In this document: positions 25,119 through 39,509 of the stretch, one piece after another
Position numbering within the stretch: position 1 is the first letter of the stretch
Layout: each line of letters starts with the position of its first letter
DNA from: Sipunculus nudus
Taxonomy: Eukaryota; Annelida; Sipuncula; Golfingiida; Sipunculidae
Assembly: GCA_026874595.1 (NCBI GenBank)
Contig: CM049316.1
Span: forward strand, 52,151,676-52,215,675
Direction of reading: 5' to 3'
DNA length: 64,000 bases
Translations under genes and position numbers: made by a program
The notes under the pieces: model-generated
What the model was told of the DNA's origin: nothing
The model's input: only the letters and a program-made list of their open reading frames with translations
The model's database searches: none

Positions 25119-26681
25119 TTCATTTGGTCTGTATTAGAGTATTCAGCTTCATTTTATTTGTATCACAGTACACGGCTTTATTTGGTTTATATGACAGTAC
25201 TCACCTTCATTTGGTCTGTATGTGGGTATTCAGCTTCATTTTATTTGTATCACAGTACACGGCTTCATTTGGTTTGTATGACAGTACACAGCTTCATTTG
25301 GTCTGTATGAGAGTACTCAGCTTCATTTTATTTGTATCACAGTACACGGCTTCATTTGGTTTGTATGACAGTACACAGCTTCATTTGGTCTGTATGAGAG
25401 TACTCAGCTTCATTTTATTTGTATCACAGTACACGGCTTTATTTGGTTTATATGACAGTACTCAGCTTCATTTGTTCGTATGTGAGTACTCAGCTTCATT
25501 TTATTTGTATCACAGTACACGGCTTTATTTGGTTTGTATGACATTACTCAGCTTCATTTGGTTTGTATGAGAGAACTCAGCTTCATTTTATTTGTATCAC
25601 AGTACACGGCTTCATTTGGTTTATATGACAGTACTCAGCTTCATTTGGTTCGTATGAGAGTATTCAGCTTCATTTTATTTGTATCACAGTACACGGCTTT
25701 ATTTGGTTTATATGACAGTACTCAGCTTCATTTGGTTTGTATGAAAGTACTCAGCTTCATTTTATTTGTATCACAGTACACGGCTTCATTTGGTTTGTAT
25801 GACAGTACTCAGCTTCATTTGGTCTGTATGAGAGTACTCAGCTTCATTTTATTTGTATCACAGTACACGGCTTCATTTGGTTTGTATGACAGTACTCAGC
25901 TTCATTTGGTCTGTATGTGAGTATTCAGCTTCATTTTATTTGTATCACAGTACACGGCTTTATTTGGTTTATATGACAGTACTCAGCTTCATTTGGTCTG
26001 TATGAGAGTACTCAGCTTCATTTTATTTGTATCACAGTACACGGCTTCATTTGGTTTGTATGACAGTACACAGCTTCATTTGGTCTGTATGAGAGTATTC
26101 AGCTTCATTTTATTTGTATCACAGTACAAGGCTTTATTTGGTTTATATGACAGTGCTCGGCTTCATTTGGTCTGTATGAGAGTATTCAGCTTCATTTTAT
26201 TTGTATCACAGTACACGGCTCATTTGGTTTGTATGACAGTACTCAGCTTCATTTGGTCTGTATGAGAGTATTCAGCTTCATTTTATTTGTATCACAGTAC
26301 ACGGCTCATTTGGTTTGTATGACAGTACTCAGCTTCATTTGGTCTGTATGACAGCACACAACTTCATTTGGTTTGTATGACAGTACACAGCTTCATTTGG
26401 TTTGTATGACAGTACTCAGCTTCATTTGGTTTGTATGACAGAACTCAGCTTCATCGGGTTTGTATGACAGCACACAACTTCATTTGGTTTGTATGGCAGT
26501 ACACAGCTTCTTTTGGTTTGTATGACAGCACACGGCTTCATTTGGTTTGTATGACAGTTCCCAGCTTCATTTGGTTTTTATGACAGCACACGGCTCCATT
26601 TGGCTTGTATGACAGTTCCCATCTTCATTTGGTTTTTATCAAAGTAGTCAGCTCCATTTGGTTTGTATGACAGTACACGGC
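24583..26681 (+). repeat. Second copy of the window's first 2 kb
   Basis: The offset to the start of the window is 24582 bp over the first 1.3 kb. It becomes 24756 bp because two 87-bp trimers are added around 25.9-26.1 kb. It then falls to 24640 bp after a 116-bp, four-monomer deletion inside the D1 block near 26672. Downstream the match to 2041 onward continues at 24640. Confidence 0.85.
26334..26681 (+). repeat. D1 block with 116-bp exit deletion (anchor 26452)
   Basis: Twelve monomers remain. The twelfth is a hybrid with a TCCATTTGG head and an ACACGGC tail, followed at once by an A monomer of the ABC run. Four monomers (116 bp) are missing relative to the block at 1578. Confidence 0.88.
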
Positions 26682-27665
26682 TTTATTTGGTTTATATGAC
26701 AGTACTCACCTTCATTTGGTCTGTATGTGGGTATTCAGCTTCATTTTATTTGTATCACAGTACACGGCTTCATTTGGTTTGTATGACAGTACACAGCTTC
26801 ATTTGGTCTGTATGATAGTATTCAGCTTCATTTTATTTGTATCACAGTACACGGCTTTATTTGGTTTATATGACAGTACTCAGCTTCATTTGGTTCGTAT
26901 GAGAGTACTCAGCTTCATTTTATTTGTATCACAGTACAAGGCTTCATTTGGTTTGTATGACAGTACACAGCTTCATTTGGTCTGTATCAGAGTATTCAGC
27001 TTCATTTTATTTGTATCACAGTACACGGCTTTATTTGGTTTATATGACAGTACACAGCTTCATTTGGTCTGTATGAGAGTATTCAGCTTCATTTTATTTG
27101 TATCACAGTACACGGCTTCATTTGGTTTGTATGACAGTACGCAGCTTCATTTGGTCTGTATGAGAGTATTCAGCTTCATTTTATTTGTATCACAGTACAG
27201 GGCTTCATTTGGTTTGTATGACAGTACACAGCTTCATTTGGTCTGTATGAGAGTATTCAGCTTCATTTTATTTGTATCACAGTACACGGCTTCATTTGGT
27301 TTGTATGACAGTACTCAGCTTCATTTGGTCTGTATGAGAGTACTCAGCTTCATTTTTTTGTATCACAGTACACGGCTTTACCTGGTTTATATGACAGTAC
27401 TCAGCTTCATTTGGTCTGTATGAGAGTACTCAGCTTCATTTTATTTGTATCACAGTACACGGCTTCATTTGGTTTGTATGACAGTACACAGCTTCATTTG
27501 GTCTGTATGAGAGTATTCAGCTTCATTTTATTTGTATCACAGAACAAGGCTTTATTTGGTTTATATGACAGTACTCGGCTTCATTTGGTCTGTATGAGAG
27601 TATTCAGCTTCATTTTATTTGTATCACAGTACACGGCTCATTTTGTTTGTATGACAGTACTCAGC

Positions 27666-28187
27666 TTCATTTGGTCTGTATGACAGCACACAACTTCATT
27701 TGGTTTGTATGACAGTACACAGCTTCATTTGGTTTGTATGACAGTACTCAGCTTCATTTGGTTTGTATGACAGAACTCAGCTTCATCGGGTTTGTATGAC
27801 AGCACACGGCTTCATTTGGTTTGTATGACAGTTCCCAGCTTCATTTGGTTTTTATGACAGCACACGGCTCCATTTGGCTTGTATGACAGTTCCCAGCTTC
27901 ATTTGGTTTTTATCAAAGTAGTCAGCTCCATTTGGTTTGTATGACAGTACTCAGCTTTATTTGGTTTGTATGACAGCACACGGCTTCATTTGGTTTGTAT
28001 GACAGTTCCCAGCTTCATTTGGTTTTTATGACAGCACACGGCTCAATTTGGCTTTTATGACAGTTCCCATCTTCATTTGGATTTTATCAAAGTAGTCAGC
28101 TCCATTTGGTTTGTATGACAGTACTCAGCTTTATTTGGTTTGTATGACAGTACACAGCTTCATTTGGTTTGTATGACAGTACACAGC
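27666..28187 (+). repeat. D2 block (anchor 27784)
   Basis: It has the TCAATTTGGCTTTT second cassette, as at 3026 and 6557. Confidence 0.9.
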
Positions 28188-28621
28188 TTCATTTGGTCTG
28201 TATTAGAGTATTCAGCTTCATTTTATTTGTATCACAGTACACGGCTTTACTTGGTTTATATGACAGTACTCACCTTCATTTGGTCTGTATGTGGGTATTC
28301 AGCTTCATTTTATTTGTATCACAGTACACGGCTTCATTTGGTTTGTATGACAGTACACAGCTTCATTTGGTCTGTATGAGAGTATTCAGCTTCATTTTAT
28401 TTGTATCACAGTACACGGCTTCATTTGGTTTGTATGACAGTACACAGCTTCATTTGGTCTGTATGAGAGTACTCAGCTTCATTTTATTTGTATCACAGTA
28501 CACGGCTTCATTTGGTTTGTATGACAGTACACAGCTTCATTTGGTCTGTATGAGAGTACTCAGCTTCATTTTATTTGTATCACAGTACACGGCTCATTTT
28601 GTTTGTATGACAGTACTCAGC

Positions 28622-29143
28622 TTCATTTGGTCTGTATGACAGCACACAACTTCATTTGGTTTGTATGACAGTACACAGCTTCATTTGGTTTGTATGACAG
28701 TACTCAGCTTCATTTGGTTTGTATGACAGAACTCAGCTTCATCGGGTTTGTATGACAGCACACGGCTTCATTTGGTTTGTATGACAGTTCCCAGCTTCAT
28801 TTGGTTTTTATGACAGCACACGGCTCCATTTGGCTTGTATGACAGTTCCCAGCTTCATTTGGTTTTTATCAAAGTAGTCAGCTTCATTTGGTTTGTATGA
28901 CAGTACTCAGCTTTATTTGGTTTGTATGACAGCACACGGCTTCATTTGGTTTGTATGACAGTTCCCAGCTTCATTTGGTTTTTATGACAGCACACGGCTC
29001 CATTTGGCTTGTATGACAGTTCCCATCTTCATTTGGATTTTACCAAAGTAGTCAGCTCCATTTGGTTTGTATGACAGTACTCAGCTTTATTTGGTTTGTA
29101 TGACAGTACACAGCTTCATTTGGTTTGTATGTGAGTACTCAGC
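28622..29143 (+). repeat. D2 block (anchor 28740)
   Basis: It has ACCAAAGTAG and the GTATGTGAG exit monomer, as at 3982 and 7513. Confidence 0.9.
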
Positions 29144-29374
29144 TTCATTTTATTTGTATCACAGTACACGGCTTCATTTGGTTTGTATGACAGTACACAG
29201 CTTCATTTGGTCTGTATGAGAGTATTCAGCTTCATTTTATTTGTATCACAGAACAAGGCTTTATTTGGTTTATATGACAGTACTCGGCTTCATTTGGTCT
29301 GTATGAGAGTATTCAGCTTCATTTTATTTGTATCACAGTACACGGCTCATTTTGTTTGTATGACAGTACTCAGC

Positions 29375-30154
29375 TTCATTTGGTCTGTATGACAGCACAC
29401 AACTTCATTTGGTTTGTATGACAGTACACAGCTTCATTTGGTTTGTATGACGGTACTCAGCTTCATTTGGTTTGTATGACAGAACTCAGCTTCATCGGGT
29501 TTGTATGACAGCACACGGCTTCATTTGGTTTGTATGCCAGTTCCCAGCTTCATTTGGTTTTTATGACAGCACACGGCTCCATTTGGCTTGTATGACAGTT
29601 CCCAGCTTCATTTTATTTGTATTACAGTACACGGCTCATTTGGTTTGTATGACAGTACTCAGCTTCATTTGGTCTGATGAGAGTATTCAGCTTCATTTTA
29701 TTTGTATCACAGTACATGGCTCATTTGGTTTGTATGACAGTACTCAGCTTCATTTGGTCTGTATGACAGCACACAACTTCATTTGGTTTGTATGACAGTA
29801 CCCAGCTTCATTTGGTTTGTATGACAGTACTCAGCTTCATTTGGTTTGTATGACAGAACTCAGCTTCATCGGGTTTGTATGACAGCACACAACTTCATTT
29901 GGTTTGTATGGCAGTACACAGCTTCTTTTGGTTTGTATGACAGCACACGGCTTCATTTGGTTTGTATGACAGTTCCCAGCTTCATTTGGTTTTTATGACA
30001 GCACACGGCTCCATTTGGCTTGTATGACAGTTCCCATCTTCATTTGGATTTTATCAAAGTAGTCAGCTCCATTTGATTTGTATGACAGTACTCAGCTTTA
30101 TTTGGTTTGTATGACAGTACACAGCTTCATTTGGTTTGTATGACAGTACACAGC
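29375..30154 (+). repeat. D3-D1 composite (anchors 29493, 29867)
   Basis: It has CATTTGATTTG near 30070 in the D1 part, shared with the composite at 8266. Confidence 0.9.
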
Positions 30155-31196
30155 TTCATTTGGTCTGTATGAGAGTACTCAGCTTCATTTTATTTGTATC
30201 ACAGTACACGGCTTCATTTGGTTTGTATGATAGTACACAGCTTCATTTGGTCTGTATGAGAGTACTCAGCTTCATTTTATTTGTATCACAGTACACGGCT
30301 TTATTTGGTTTATATGACAGTACTCAGCTTCATTTGGTTCGTATGTGAGTACTCAGCTTCATTTTATTTGTATCACAGTACACGGCTTCATTTGGTTTGT
30401 ATGACATTACTCAGCTTCATTTGGTTTGTATGAGAGTACTCAGCTTCATTTTATTTGTATCACAGTACACGGCTTCATTTGGTTTATATGACAGTACTCA
30501 GCTTCATTTGGTTCGTATGAGAGTATTCAGCTTCATTTTATTTGTATCACAGTACACGGCTTTATTTGGTTTATATGACAGTACTCAACTTCATTTGGTT
30601 TGTATGAAAGTACTCAGCTTCATTTTATTTGTATCACAGTACACGGCTTCATTTGGTTTGTATGACAGTACTCAGCTTCATTTGGTCTGTATGAGAGTAC
30701 TCCGCTTCATTTTATTTGTATCACAGTACACGGCTTCATTTGGTTTGTATGACAGTACTCAGCTTCATTTGGTCTGTATGTGAGTATTCAGCTTCATTTT
30801 ATTTGTATCACAGTACACGGCTTTATTTGGTTTATATGACAGTACTCAGCTTCATTTGGTCTGTATGAGAGTACTCAGCTTCATTTTATTTGTATCACAG
30901 TACACGGCTTCATTTGGTTTGTATGACAGTACACAGCTTCATTTGGTCTGTATGAGAGTATTCAGCTTCATTTTATTTGTATCACATTACAAGGCTTTAT
31001 TTGGTTTATATGACAGTGCTCGGCTTCATTTGGTCTGTATGAGAGTATTCAGCTTCATTTTATTTGTATCACAGTACACGGCTCATTTGGTTTGTATGAC
31101 AGTACTCAGCTTCATTTGGTCTGTATGAGAGTATTCAGCTTCATTTTATTTGTATCACAGTACACGGCTCATTTGGTTTGTATGACAGTACTCAGC

Positions 31197-31602
31197 TTCA
31201 TTTGGTCTGTATGACAGCACACAACTTCATTTGGTTTGTATGACAGTACACAGCTTCATTTGGTTTGTATGACAGTACTCAGCTTCATTTGGTTTGTATG
31301 ACAGAACTCAGCTTCATCGGGTTTGTATGACAGCACACAACTTCATTTGGTTTGTATGGCAGTACACAGCTTCTTTTGGTTTGTATGACAGCACACGGCT
31401 TCATTTGGTTTGTATGACAGTTCCCAGCTTCATTTGGTTTTTATGACAGCACACGGCTCCATTTGGCTTGTATGACAGTTCCCATCTTCATTTGGTTTTT
31501 ATCAAAGTAGTCAGCTCCATTTGGTTTGTATGACAGTACTCAGCTTTATTTGGTTTGTATGACAGTACACAGCTTCATTTGGTTTGTATGACAGTACACA
31601 GC
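31197..31602 (+). repeat. D1 block (anchor 31315)
   Basis: It is complete. Its GTTCCCATC monomer marks the left end of the 8.6-kb segment that recurs at 44561. Confidence 0.9.
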
Positions 31603-32644
31603 TTCATTTGGTCTGTATGAGAGTATTCAGCTTCATTTTATTTGTATCACAGTACACGGCTTTATTTGGTTTATGTGACAGTACCCACCTTCATTTGGTC
31701 TGTATGTGGGTATTCAGCTTCATTTTATTTGTATCACAGTACACGGCTTCATTTGGTTTGTTTGACAGTACACAGCTTCATTTGGTCTGTATGATAGTAT
31801 TCAGCTTCATTTTATTTGTATCACAGTACACGGCTTTATTTGGTTTATATGACAGTACTCAGCTTCATTTGGTTCGTATGAGAGTACTCAGCTTCATTTT
31901 ATTTGTATCACAGTACAAGGCTTCATTTGGGTTGTATGACAGTACACAGCTTCATTTGGTCTGTATCAGAGTATTCAGCTTCATTTTATTTGTATCACAG
32001 TACACGGCTTTATTTGGTTTATATGACAGTACACAGCTTCATTTGGTCTGTATGAGAGTATTCAGCTTCATTTTATTTGTATCACAGTACACGGCTTCAT
32101 TTGGTTTGTATGACAGTACGCAGCTTCATTTGGTCTGTATGAGAGTATTCAGCTTCATTTTATTTGTATCACAGTACACGGCTTCATTTGGTTTGTATGA
32201 CAGTACACAGCTTCATTTGGTCTGTATGAGAGTATTCAGCTTCATTTTATTTGTATCACAGTACACGGCTTCATTTGGTTTGTATGACAGTACTCAGCTT
32301 CATTTGGTCTGTATGAGAGTACTCAGCTTCATTTTTTTGTATCACAGTACACGGCTTTACCTGGTTTATATGACAGTACTCAGCTTCATTTGGTCTGTAT
32401 GAGAGTACTCAGCTTCATTTTATTTGTATCACAGTACACGGCTTCATTTGGTTTGTATGACAGTACACAGCTTCATTTGGTCTGTATGAGAGTATTCAGC
32501 TTCATTTTATTTGTATCACAGAACAAGGCTTTATTTGGTTTATATGACAGTACTCGGCTTCATTTGGTCTGTATGAGAGTATTCAGCTTCATTTTATTTG
32601 TATCACAGTACACGGCTCATTTTGTTTGTATGACAGTACTCAGC

Positions 32645-33166
32645 TTCATTTGGTCTGTATGACAGCACACAACTTCATTTGGTTTGTATGGCAGTACACA
32701 GCTTCATTTGGTTTGTATGACAGTACTCAGCTTCATTTGGTTTGTATGACAGAACTCAGCTTCATCGGGTTTGTATGACAGCACACGGCTTCATTTGGTT
32801 TGTATGACAGTTCCCAGCTTCATTTGGTTTTTATGACAGCACACGGCTCCATTTGGCTTGTATGACAGTTCCCAGCTTCATTTGGTTTTTATCAAAGTAG
32901 TCAGCTTCATTTGGTTTGTATGACAGTACTCAGCTTTATTTGGTTTGTATGACAGCACACGGCTTCATTTGGTTTGTATGACAGTTCCCAGCTTCATTTG
33001 GTTTTTATGACAGCACACGGCTCAATTTGGCTTGTATGACAGTTCCCATCTTCATTTGGATTTTATCAAAGTAGTCAGCTCCATTTGGTTTGTATGACAG
33101 TACTCAGCTTTATTTGGTTTGTATGACAGTACACAGCTTCATTTGGTTTGTATGACAGTACACAGC
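32645..33166 (+). repeat. D2 block (anchor 32763)
   Basis: It carries the D1-like GTATGGCAG second monomer, as at 11536. Confidence 0.88.
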
Positions 33167-33600
33167 TTCATTTGGTCTGTATTAGAGTATTCAGCTTCAT
33201 TTTATTTTTATCACAGTACACGGCTTTATTTGGTTTATATGACAGTACTCACCTTCATTTGGTCTGTATGTGGGTATTCAGCTTCATTTTATTTGTATCA
33301 CAGTACACGGCTTCATTTGGTTTGTATGACAGTACACAGCTTCATTTGGTCTGTATGAGAGTATTCAGCTTCATTTTATTTGTATCACAGTACACGGCTT
33401 CATTTGGTTTGTATGACAGTACACAGCTTCATTTGGTCTGTATGAGAGTACTCAGCTTCATTTTATTTGTATCACAGTACACGGCTTCATTTGGTTTGTA
33501 TGACAGTACACAGCTTCATTTGGTCTGTATGAGAGTACTCAGCTTCATTTTATTTGTATCACAGTACACGGCTCATTTTGTTTGTATGACAGTACTCAGC

Positions 33601-34122
33601 TTCATTTGGTCTGTATGACAGCACACAACTTCATTTGGTTTGTATGACAGTACACAGCTTCATTTGGTTTGTATGACAGTACTCAGCTTCATTTGGTTTG
33701 TATGACAGAACTCAGCTTCATCGGGTTTGTATGACAGCACACGGCTTCATTTGGTTTGTATGACAGTTCCCAGCTTCATTTGGTTTTTATGACAGCACAC
33801 GGCTCCATTTGGCTTGTATGACAGTTCCCAGCTTCATTTGGTTTTTATCAAAGTAGTCAGCTCCATTTGGTTTGTATGACAGTACTCAGCTTTATTTGGT
33901 TTGTATGACAGCACACGGCTTCATTTGGTTTGTATGACAGTTCCCAGCTTCATTTGGTTTTTATGACAGCACACGGCTCCATTTGGCTTGTATGACAGTT
34001 CCCATCTTCATTTGGATTTTATCAAAGTAGTCAGCTCCATTTGGTTTGTATGACAGTACTCAGCTTTATTTGGTTTGTATGACAGTACACAGCTTCATTT
34101 GGTTTGTATGACAGTACACAGC
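33601..34122 (+). repeat. D2 block (anchor 33719)
   Basis: A standard two-cassette block, 956 bp after its neighbour and 2607 bp before the first D4 block. Confidence 0.9.
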
Positions 34123-36207
34123 TTCATTTGGTCTGTATTAGAGTATTCAGCTTCATTTTATTTGTATCACAGTACACGGCTTTATTTGGTTTATATGACA
34201 GTACTCACCTTCATTTGGTCTGTATGTGGGTATTCAGCTTCATTTTATTTGTATCACAGTACACGGCTTCATTTGGTTTGTATGACAGTACACAGCTTCA
34301 TTTGGTCTGTATGAGAGTATTCAGCTTCATTTTATTTGTATCACAGTACACGGCTTCATTTGGTTTGTATGACAGTACACAGCTTCATTTGGTCTGTATG
34401 AGAGTACTCAGCTTCATTTTATTTGTATCACAGTACACGGCTTCATTTGGTTTGTATGACAGTACACAGCTTCATTTGGTCTGTATGAGAGTACTCAGCT
34501 TCATTTTATTTGTATCACAGTACACGGCTTTATTTGGTTTATATGACAGTACTCAGCTTCATTTGGTTCGTATGAGAGTACTCAGCCTCATTTTATTTGT
34601 ATCACAGTACACGGCTTCATTTGGTTTGTATGACATTACTCAGCTTCATTTGGTTTGTATGAGAGTACTCAGCTTCATTTTATTTGTATCACAGTACACG
34701 GCTTCATTTGGTTTGTATGACAGTACTCAGCTTCATTTGGTTCGTATGAGAGTATTCAGCTTCATTTTATTTGTATCACAGTACACGGCTTTATTTGGTT
34801 TATATGACAGTACTCAGCTTCATTTGGTTTGTATGAAAGTACTCAGCTTCATTTTATTTGTATCACAGTACACGGCTTCATTTGGTTTGTATGACAGTAC
34901 TCAGCTTCATTTGGTCTGTATGAGAGTACTCAGCTTCATTTTATTTGTATCACAGTACACGGCTTCATTTGGTTTGTATGACAGTACTCAGCTTCATTTG
35001 GTCTGTATGTGAGTATTCAGCTTCATTTTATTTGTATCACAGTACACGGCTTTATTTGGTTTATATGACAGTACTCAGCTTCATTTGGTCTGTATGAGAG
35101 TACTCAGCTTCATTTTATTTGTATCACAGTACACGGCTTCATTTGGTTTGTATGACAGTACACAGCTTCATTTGGTCTGAATGAGAGTATTCAGCTTCAT
35201 TTTATTTGTATCACAGTACAAGGCTTTATTTGGTTTATATGACAGTGCTCGGCTTCATTTGGTCTGTATGAGAGTATTCAGCTTCATTTTATTTGTATCA
35301 CAGTACACGACTCATTTGGTTTGTATGACAGTACACAGCTTCATTTGGTCTGTATGAGAGTACTCAGCTTCATTTTATTTGTATCACAGTACACGGCTTT
35401 ATTTGGTTTATATGACAGTACTCAGCTTCATTTGGTTCGTATGAGAGTACTCAGCTTCATTTTATTTGTATCACAGTACAAGGCTTCATTTGGTTTGTAT
35501 GACAGTACACAGCTTCATTTGGTCTGTATCAGAGTATTCAGCTTCATTTTATTTGTATCACAGTACACGGCTTTATTTGGTTTATATGACAGTACACAGC
35601 TTCATTTGGTCTGTATGAGAGTATTCAGCTTCATTTTATTTGTATCACAGTACACGGCTTCATTTGGTTTGTATGACAGTACGCAGCTTCATTTGGTCTG
35701 TATGAGAGTATTCAGCTTCATTTTATTTGTATCACAGTACACGGCTTCATTTGGTTTGTATGACAGTACACAGCTTCATTTGGTCTGTATGAGAGTATTC
35801 AGCTTCATTTTATTTGTATCACAGTACACGGCTTCATTTGGTTTGTATGACAGTACTCAGCTTCATTTGGTCTGTATGAGAGTACTCAGCTTCATTTTTT
35901 TGTATCACAGTACACGGCTTTATTTGGTTTATATGACAGTACTCAGCTTCATTTGGTCTGTATGAGAGTACTCAGCTTCATTTTATTTGTATCACAGTAC
36001 ACGGCTTCATTTGGTTTGTATGACAGTACACAGCTTCATTTGGTCTGTATGAGAGTATTCAGCTTCATTTTATTTGTATCACAGAACAAGCCTTTATTTG
36101 GTTTATATGACAGTACTCGGCTTCATTTGGTCTGTATGAGAGTATTCAGCTTCATTCTATTTGTATCACAGTACACGGCTCATTTTGTTTGTATGACAGT
36201 ACTCAGC

Positions 36208-36555
36208 TTCATTTGGTCTGTATGACAGCACACAACTTCATTTGGTTTGTATGAAAGTACACAGCTTCATTTGGTTTGTATGACAGTACTCAGCTTCATT
36301 TGGTTTGTATGACAGAACTCAGCTTCATCGGGTTTGTATGACAGCACACGGCTTCATTTGGTTTGTATGACAGTTCCCAGCTTCATTTGGTTTTTATGAC
36401 AGCACACGGCTCCATTTGGCTTGTATGACAGTTCCCAGCTTCATTTGGTTTTTATCAAAGTAGTCAGCTCCATTTGGTTTGTATGACAGTACTCAGCTTT
36501 ATTTGGTTTGTATGACAGTACACAGCTTCATTTGGTTTGTATGACAGTACACAGC
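36208..36555 (+). repeat. D4 block (anchor 36326)
   Basis: This is the type example of D4, with twelve monomers. It is like D2 with a single cassette, and the GTTCCCAGC tail is kept where D1 has GTTCCCATC. The second monomer has GTATGAAAG. Confidence 0.9.
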
Positions 36556-37771
36556 TTCATTTGGTCTGTATGAGAGTATTCAGCTTCATTTTATTTGTAT
36601 CACAGTACACGGCTTTATTTGGTTTATATGACAGTACTCAGCTTCATTTGGTCTGTATGAGAGTACTCAGCTTCATTTTATTTGTATCACAGTACACGGC
36701 TTCATTTGGTTTGTATGACAGTACACAGCTTCATTTGGTCTGTATGAGAGTATTCAGCTTCATTTTATTTGTATCACAGTACACGGCTTTATTTGGTTTA
36801 TATGACAGTACTCAGCTTCATTTAGTTTGTATGAGAGTACTCAGCTTCATTTTATTTGTATCACAGTATACGGCTTCAGTTGGTTTGTATGACAGTACTT
36901 AGCTTCATTTGGTCTGTATGAGAGTATTCAGCTTCATTTTATTTGTATCACAGTACACGGCTTTATTTGGTTTATATGACAGTACTCAGCTTCATTTGGT
37001 CTGTATGAGAGTACTCAGCTTCATTTTATTTGTATCACAGTACACGGCTTCATTTGGTTTGTATGACAGTACACAGCTTCATTTGGTCTGTATCAGAGTA
37101 TTCAGCTTCATTTTATTTGTATAACAGTACACGGCTTTATTTGGTTTATATGACAGTACACAGCTTCATTTGGTCTGTATGAGAGTATTCAGCTTCATTT
37201 TATTTGTATCACAGTACACGGCTTCATTTGGTTTGTATGACAGTACGCAGCTTCATTTGGTCTGTATGAGAGTATTCAGCTTCATTTTATTTGTATCACA
37301 GTACACGGCTTCATTTGGTTTGTATGACAGTACACAGCTTCATTTGGTCTGTATGAGAGTATTCAGCTTCATTTTATTTGTATCACAGTACACGGCTTCA
37401 TTTGGTTTGTATGACAGTACTCAGCTTCATTTGGTCTGTATGAGAGTACTCAGCTTCATTTTTTTGTATCACAGTACACGGCTTTATTTGGTTTATATGA
37501 CAGTACTCAGCTTCATTTGGTCTGTATGAGAGTACTCAGCTTCATTTTATTTGTATCACAGTACACGGCTTCATTTGGTTTGTATGACAGTACACAGCTT
37601 CATTTGGTCTGTATGAGAGTATTCAGCTTCATTTTATTTGTATCACAGAACAAGGCTTTATTTGGTTTATATGACAGTAATCGGCTTCATTTGGTCTGTA
37701 TGAGAGTATTCAGCTTCATTTTATTTTTATCACAGTACACGGCTCATTTTGTTTGTATGACAGTACTCAGC

Positions 37772-38119
37772 TTCATTTGGTCTGTATGACAGCACACAAC
37801 TTCATTTGGTTTGTATGACAGTACACAGCTTCATTTGGTTTGTATGACAGTACTCAGCTTCATTTGGTTTGTATGACAGAACTCAGCTTCATCGGGTTTG
37901 TATGACAGCACACGGCTTCATTTGGTTTGTATGACAGTTCCCAGCTTCATTTGGTTTTTATGACTGCACACGGCTCCATTTGGCTTGTATGACAGTTCCC
38001 AGCTTCATTTGGTTTTTATCAAAGTAGTCAGCTCCATTTGGTTTGTATGACAGTACTCAGCTTTATTTGGTTTGTATGACAGTACACAGCTTCATTTGGT
38101 TTGTATGACAGTACACAGC
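37772..38119 (+). repeat. D4 block (anchor 37890)
   Basis: A twelve-monomer block with GACTGCACACGGC near 37963. Confidence 0.9.
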
Positions 38120-39161
38120 TTCATTTGGTCTGTATGAGAGTATTCAGCTTCATTTTATTTGTATCACAGTACACGGCTTCATTTGGTTTGTATGACAGTA
38201 CACAGCTTCATTTGGTCTGTATGAGAGTACTCAGCTTCATTTTATTTGTATCACAGTACACGGCTTCATTTGGTTTGTATGACAGTACACAGCTTCATTT
38301 GGTCTGTATGAGGGTACTCAGCTTCATTTTATTTGTATCACAGTAGACGGCTTTATTTGGTTTATATGACAGTACTCAGCTTCATTTGGTTCGTATGAGA
38401 GTACTCAGCTTCATTTTATTTGTATCACAGTACAAGGCTTCATTTGGTTTGTATGACAGTACACAGCTTCATTTGGTCTGTATCAGAGTATTCAGCTTCA
38501 TTTTATTTGTATCACAGTACACGGCTTTATTTGGTTTATATGACAGTACACAGCTTCATTTGGTCTGTATGAGAGTATTCAGCTTCATTTTATTTGTATC
38601 ACAGTACACGGCTTCATTTGGTTTGTATGACAGTACGCAGCTTCATTTGGTCTGTATGAGAGTATTCAGCTTCATTTTATTTGTATCACAGTACACGGCT
38701 TCATTTGGTTTGCATGACAGTACACAGCTTCATTTGGTCTGTATGAGAGTATTCAGCTTCATTTTATTTGTATCACAGTACACGGCTTCATTTGGTTTGT
38801 ATGACAGTACTTAGCTTCATTTGGTCTGTATGAGAGTACTCAGCTTCATTTTTTTGTATCACAGTACACGGCTTTATTTGGTTTATATGACAGTACTCAG
38901 CTTCATTTGCTCTGTATGAGAGTACTCAGCTTCATTTTATTTGTATCACAGTACACGGCTTCATTTGGTTTGTATGACAGTACACAGCTTCATTTGGTCT
39001 GTATGAGAGTATTCAGCTTCATTTTATTTGTATCACAGAACAAGCCTTTATTTGGTTTATATGACAGTACTCAGCTTCATTTGGTCTGTATGAGAGTATT
39101 CAGCTTCATTTTATTTGTATCACAGTACACGGCTCATTTTGTTTGTATGACAGTACTCAGC

Positions 39162-39509
39162 TTCATTTGGTCTGTATGACAGCACACAACTTCATTTGGT
39201 TTGTATGACAGTACACAGCTTCATTTGGTTTGTATGACAGTACTCAGCTTCATTTGGTTTGTATGACAGAACTCAGCTTCATCGGGTTTGTATGACAGCA
39301 CACGGCTTCATTTGGTTTGTATGACAGTTCCCAGCTTCATTTGGTTTTTATGACAGCACACGGCTCCATTTGGCTTGTATGACAGTTCCCAGCTTCATTT
39401 GGTTTTTATCAAAGTAGTCAGCTCCATTTGGTTTGTATGACAGTACTCAGCTTTATTTGGTTTGTATGACAGTACACAGCTTCATTTGGTTTGTATGACA
39501 GTACACAGC
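39162..39509 (+). repeat. D4 block (anchor 39280)
   Basis: A standard twelve-monomer block, 1390 bp after the previous D4 and 1043 bp before a return to D2. Confidence 0.9.

Larger units (their letters stand above)
26681..35749 (+). repeat. About 9.1-kb copy of 5572-14640
   Basis: At an offset of 21109 bp this segment matches about 5572-14640. It carries the same D order: D2, D2, D3-D1, D1, D2, D2 (anchors 27784, 28740, 29493, 29867, 31315, 32763, 33719). Small differences are visible, such as CTCCGCTTC near 30702, CACATTACAAGG near 30986 and TTTGTTTGACAG near 31759. The match stops near 35749, where the other copy has a 30-bp monomer. This copy contains only one version of the 5358-bp segment's left part. 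Confidence 0.88.
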
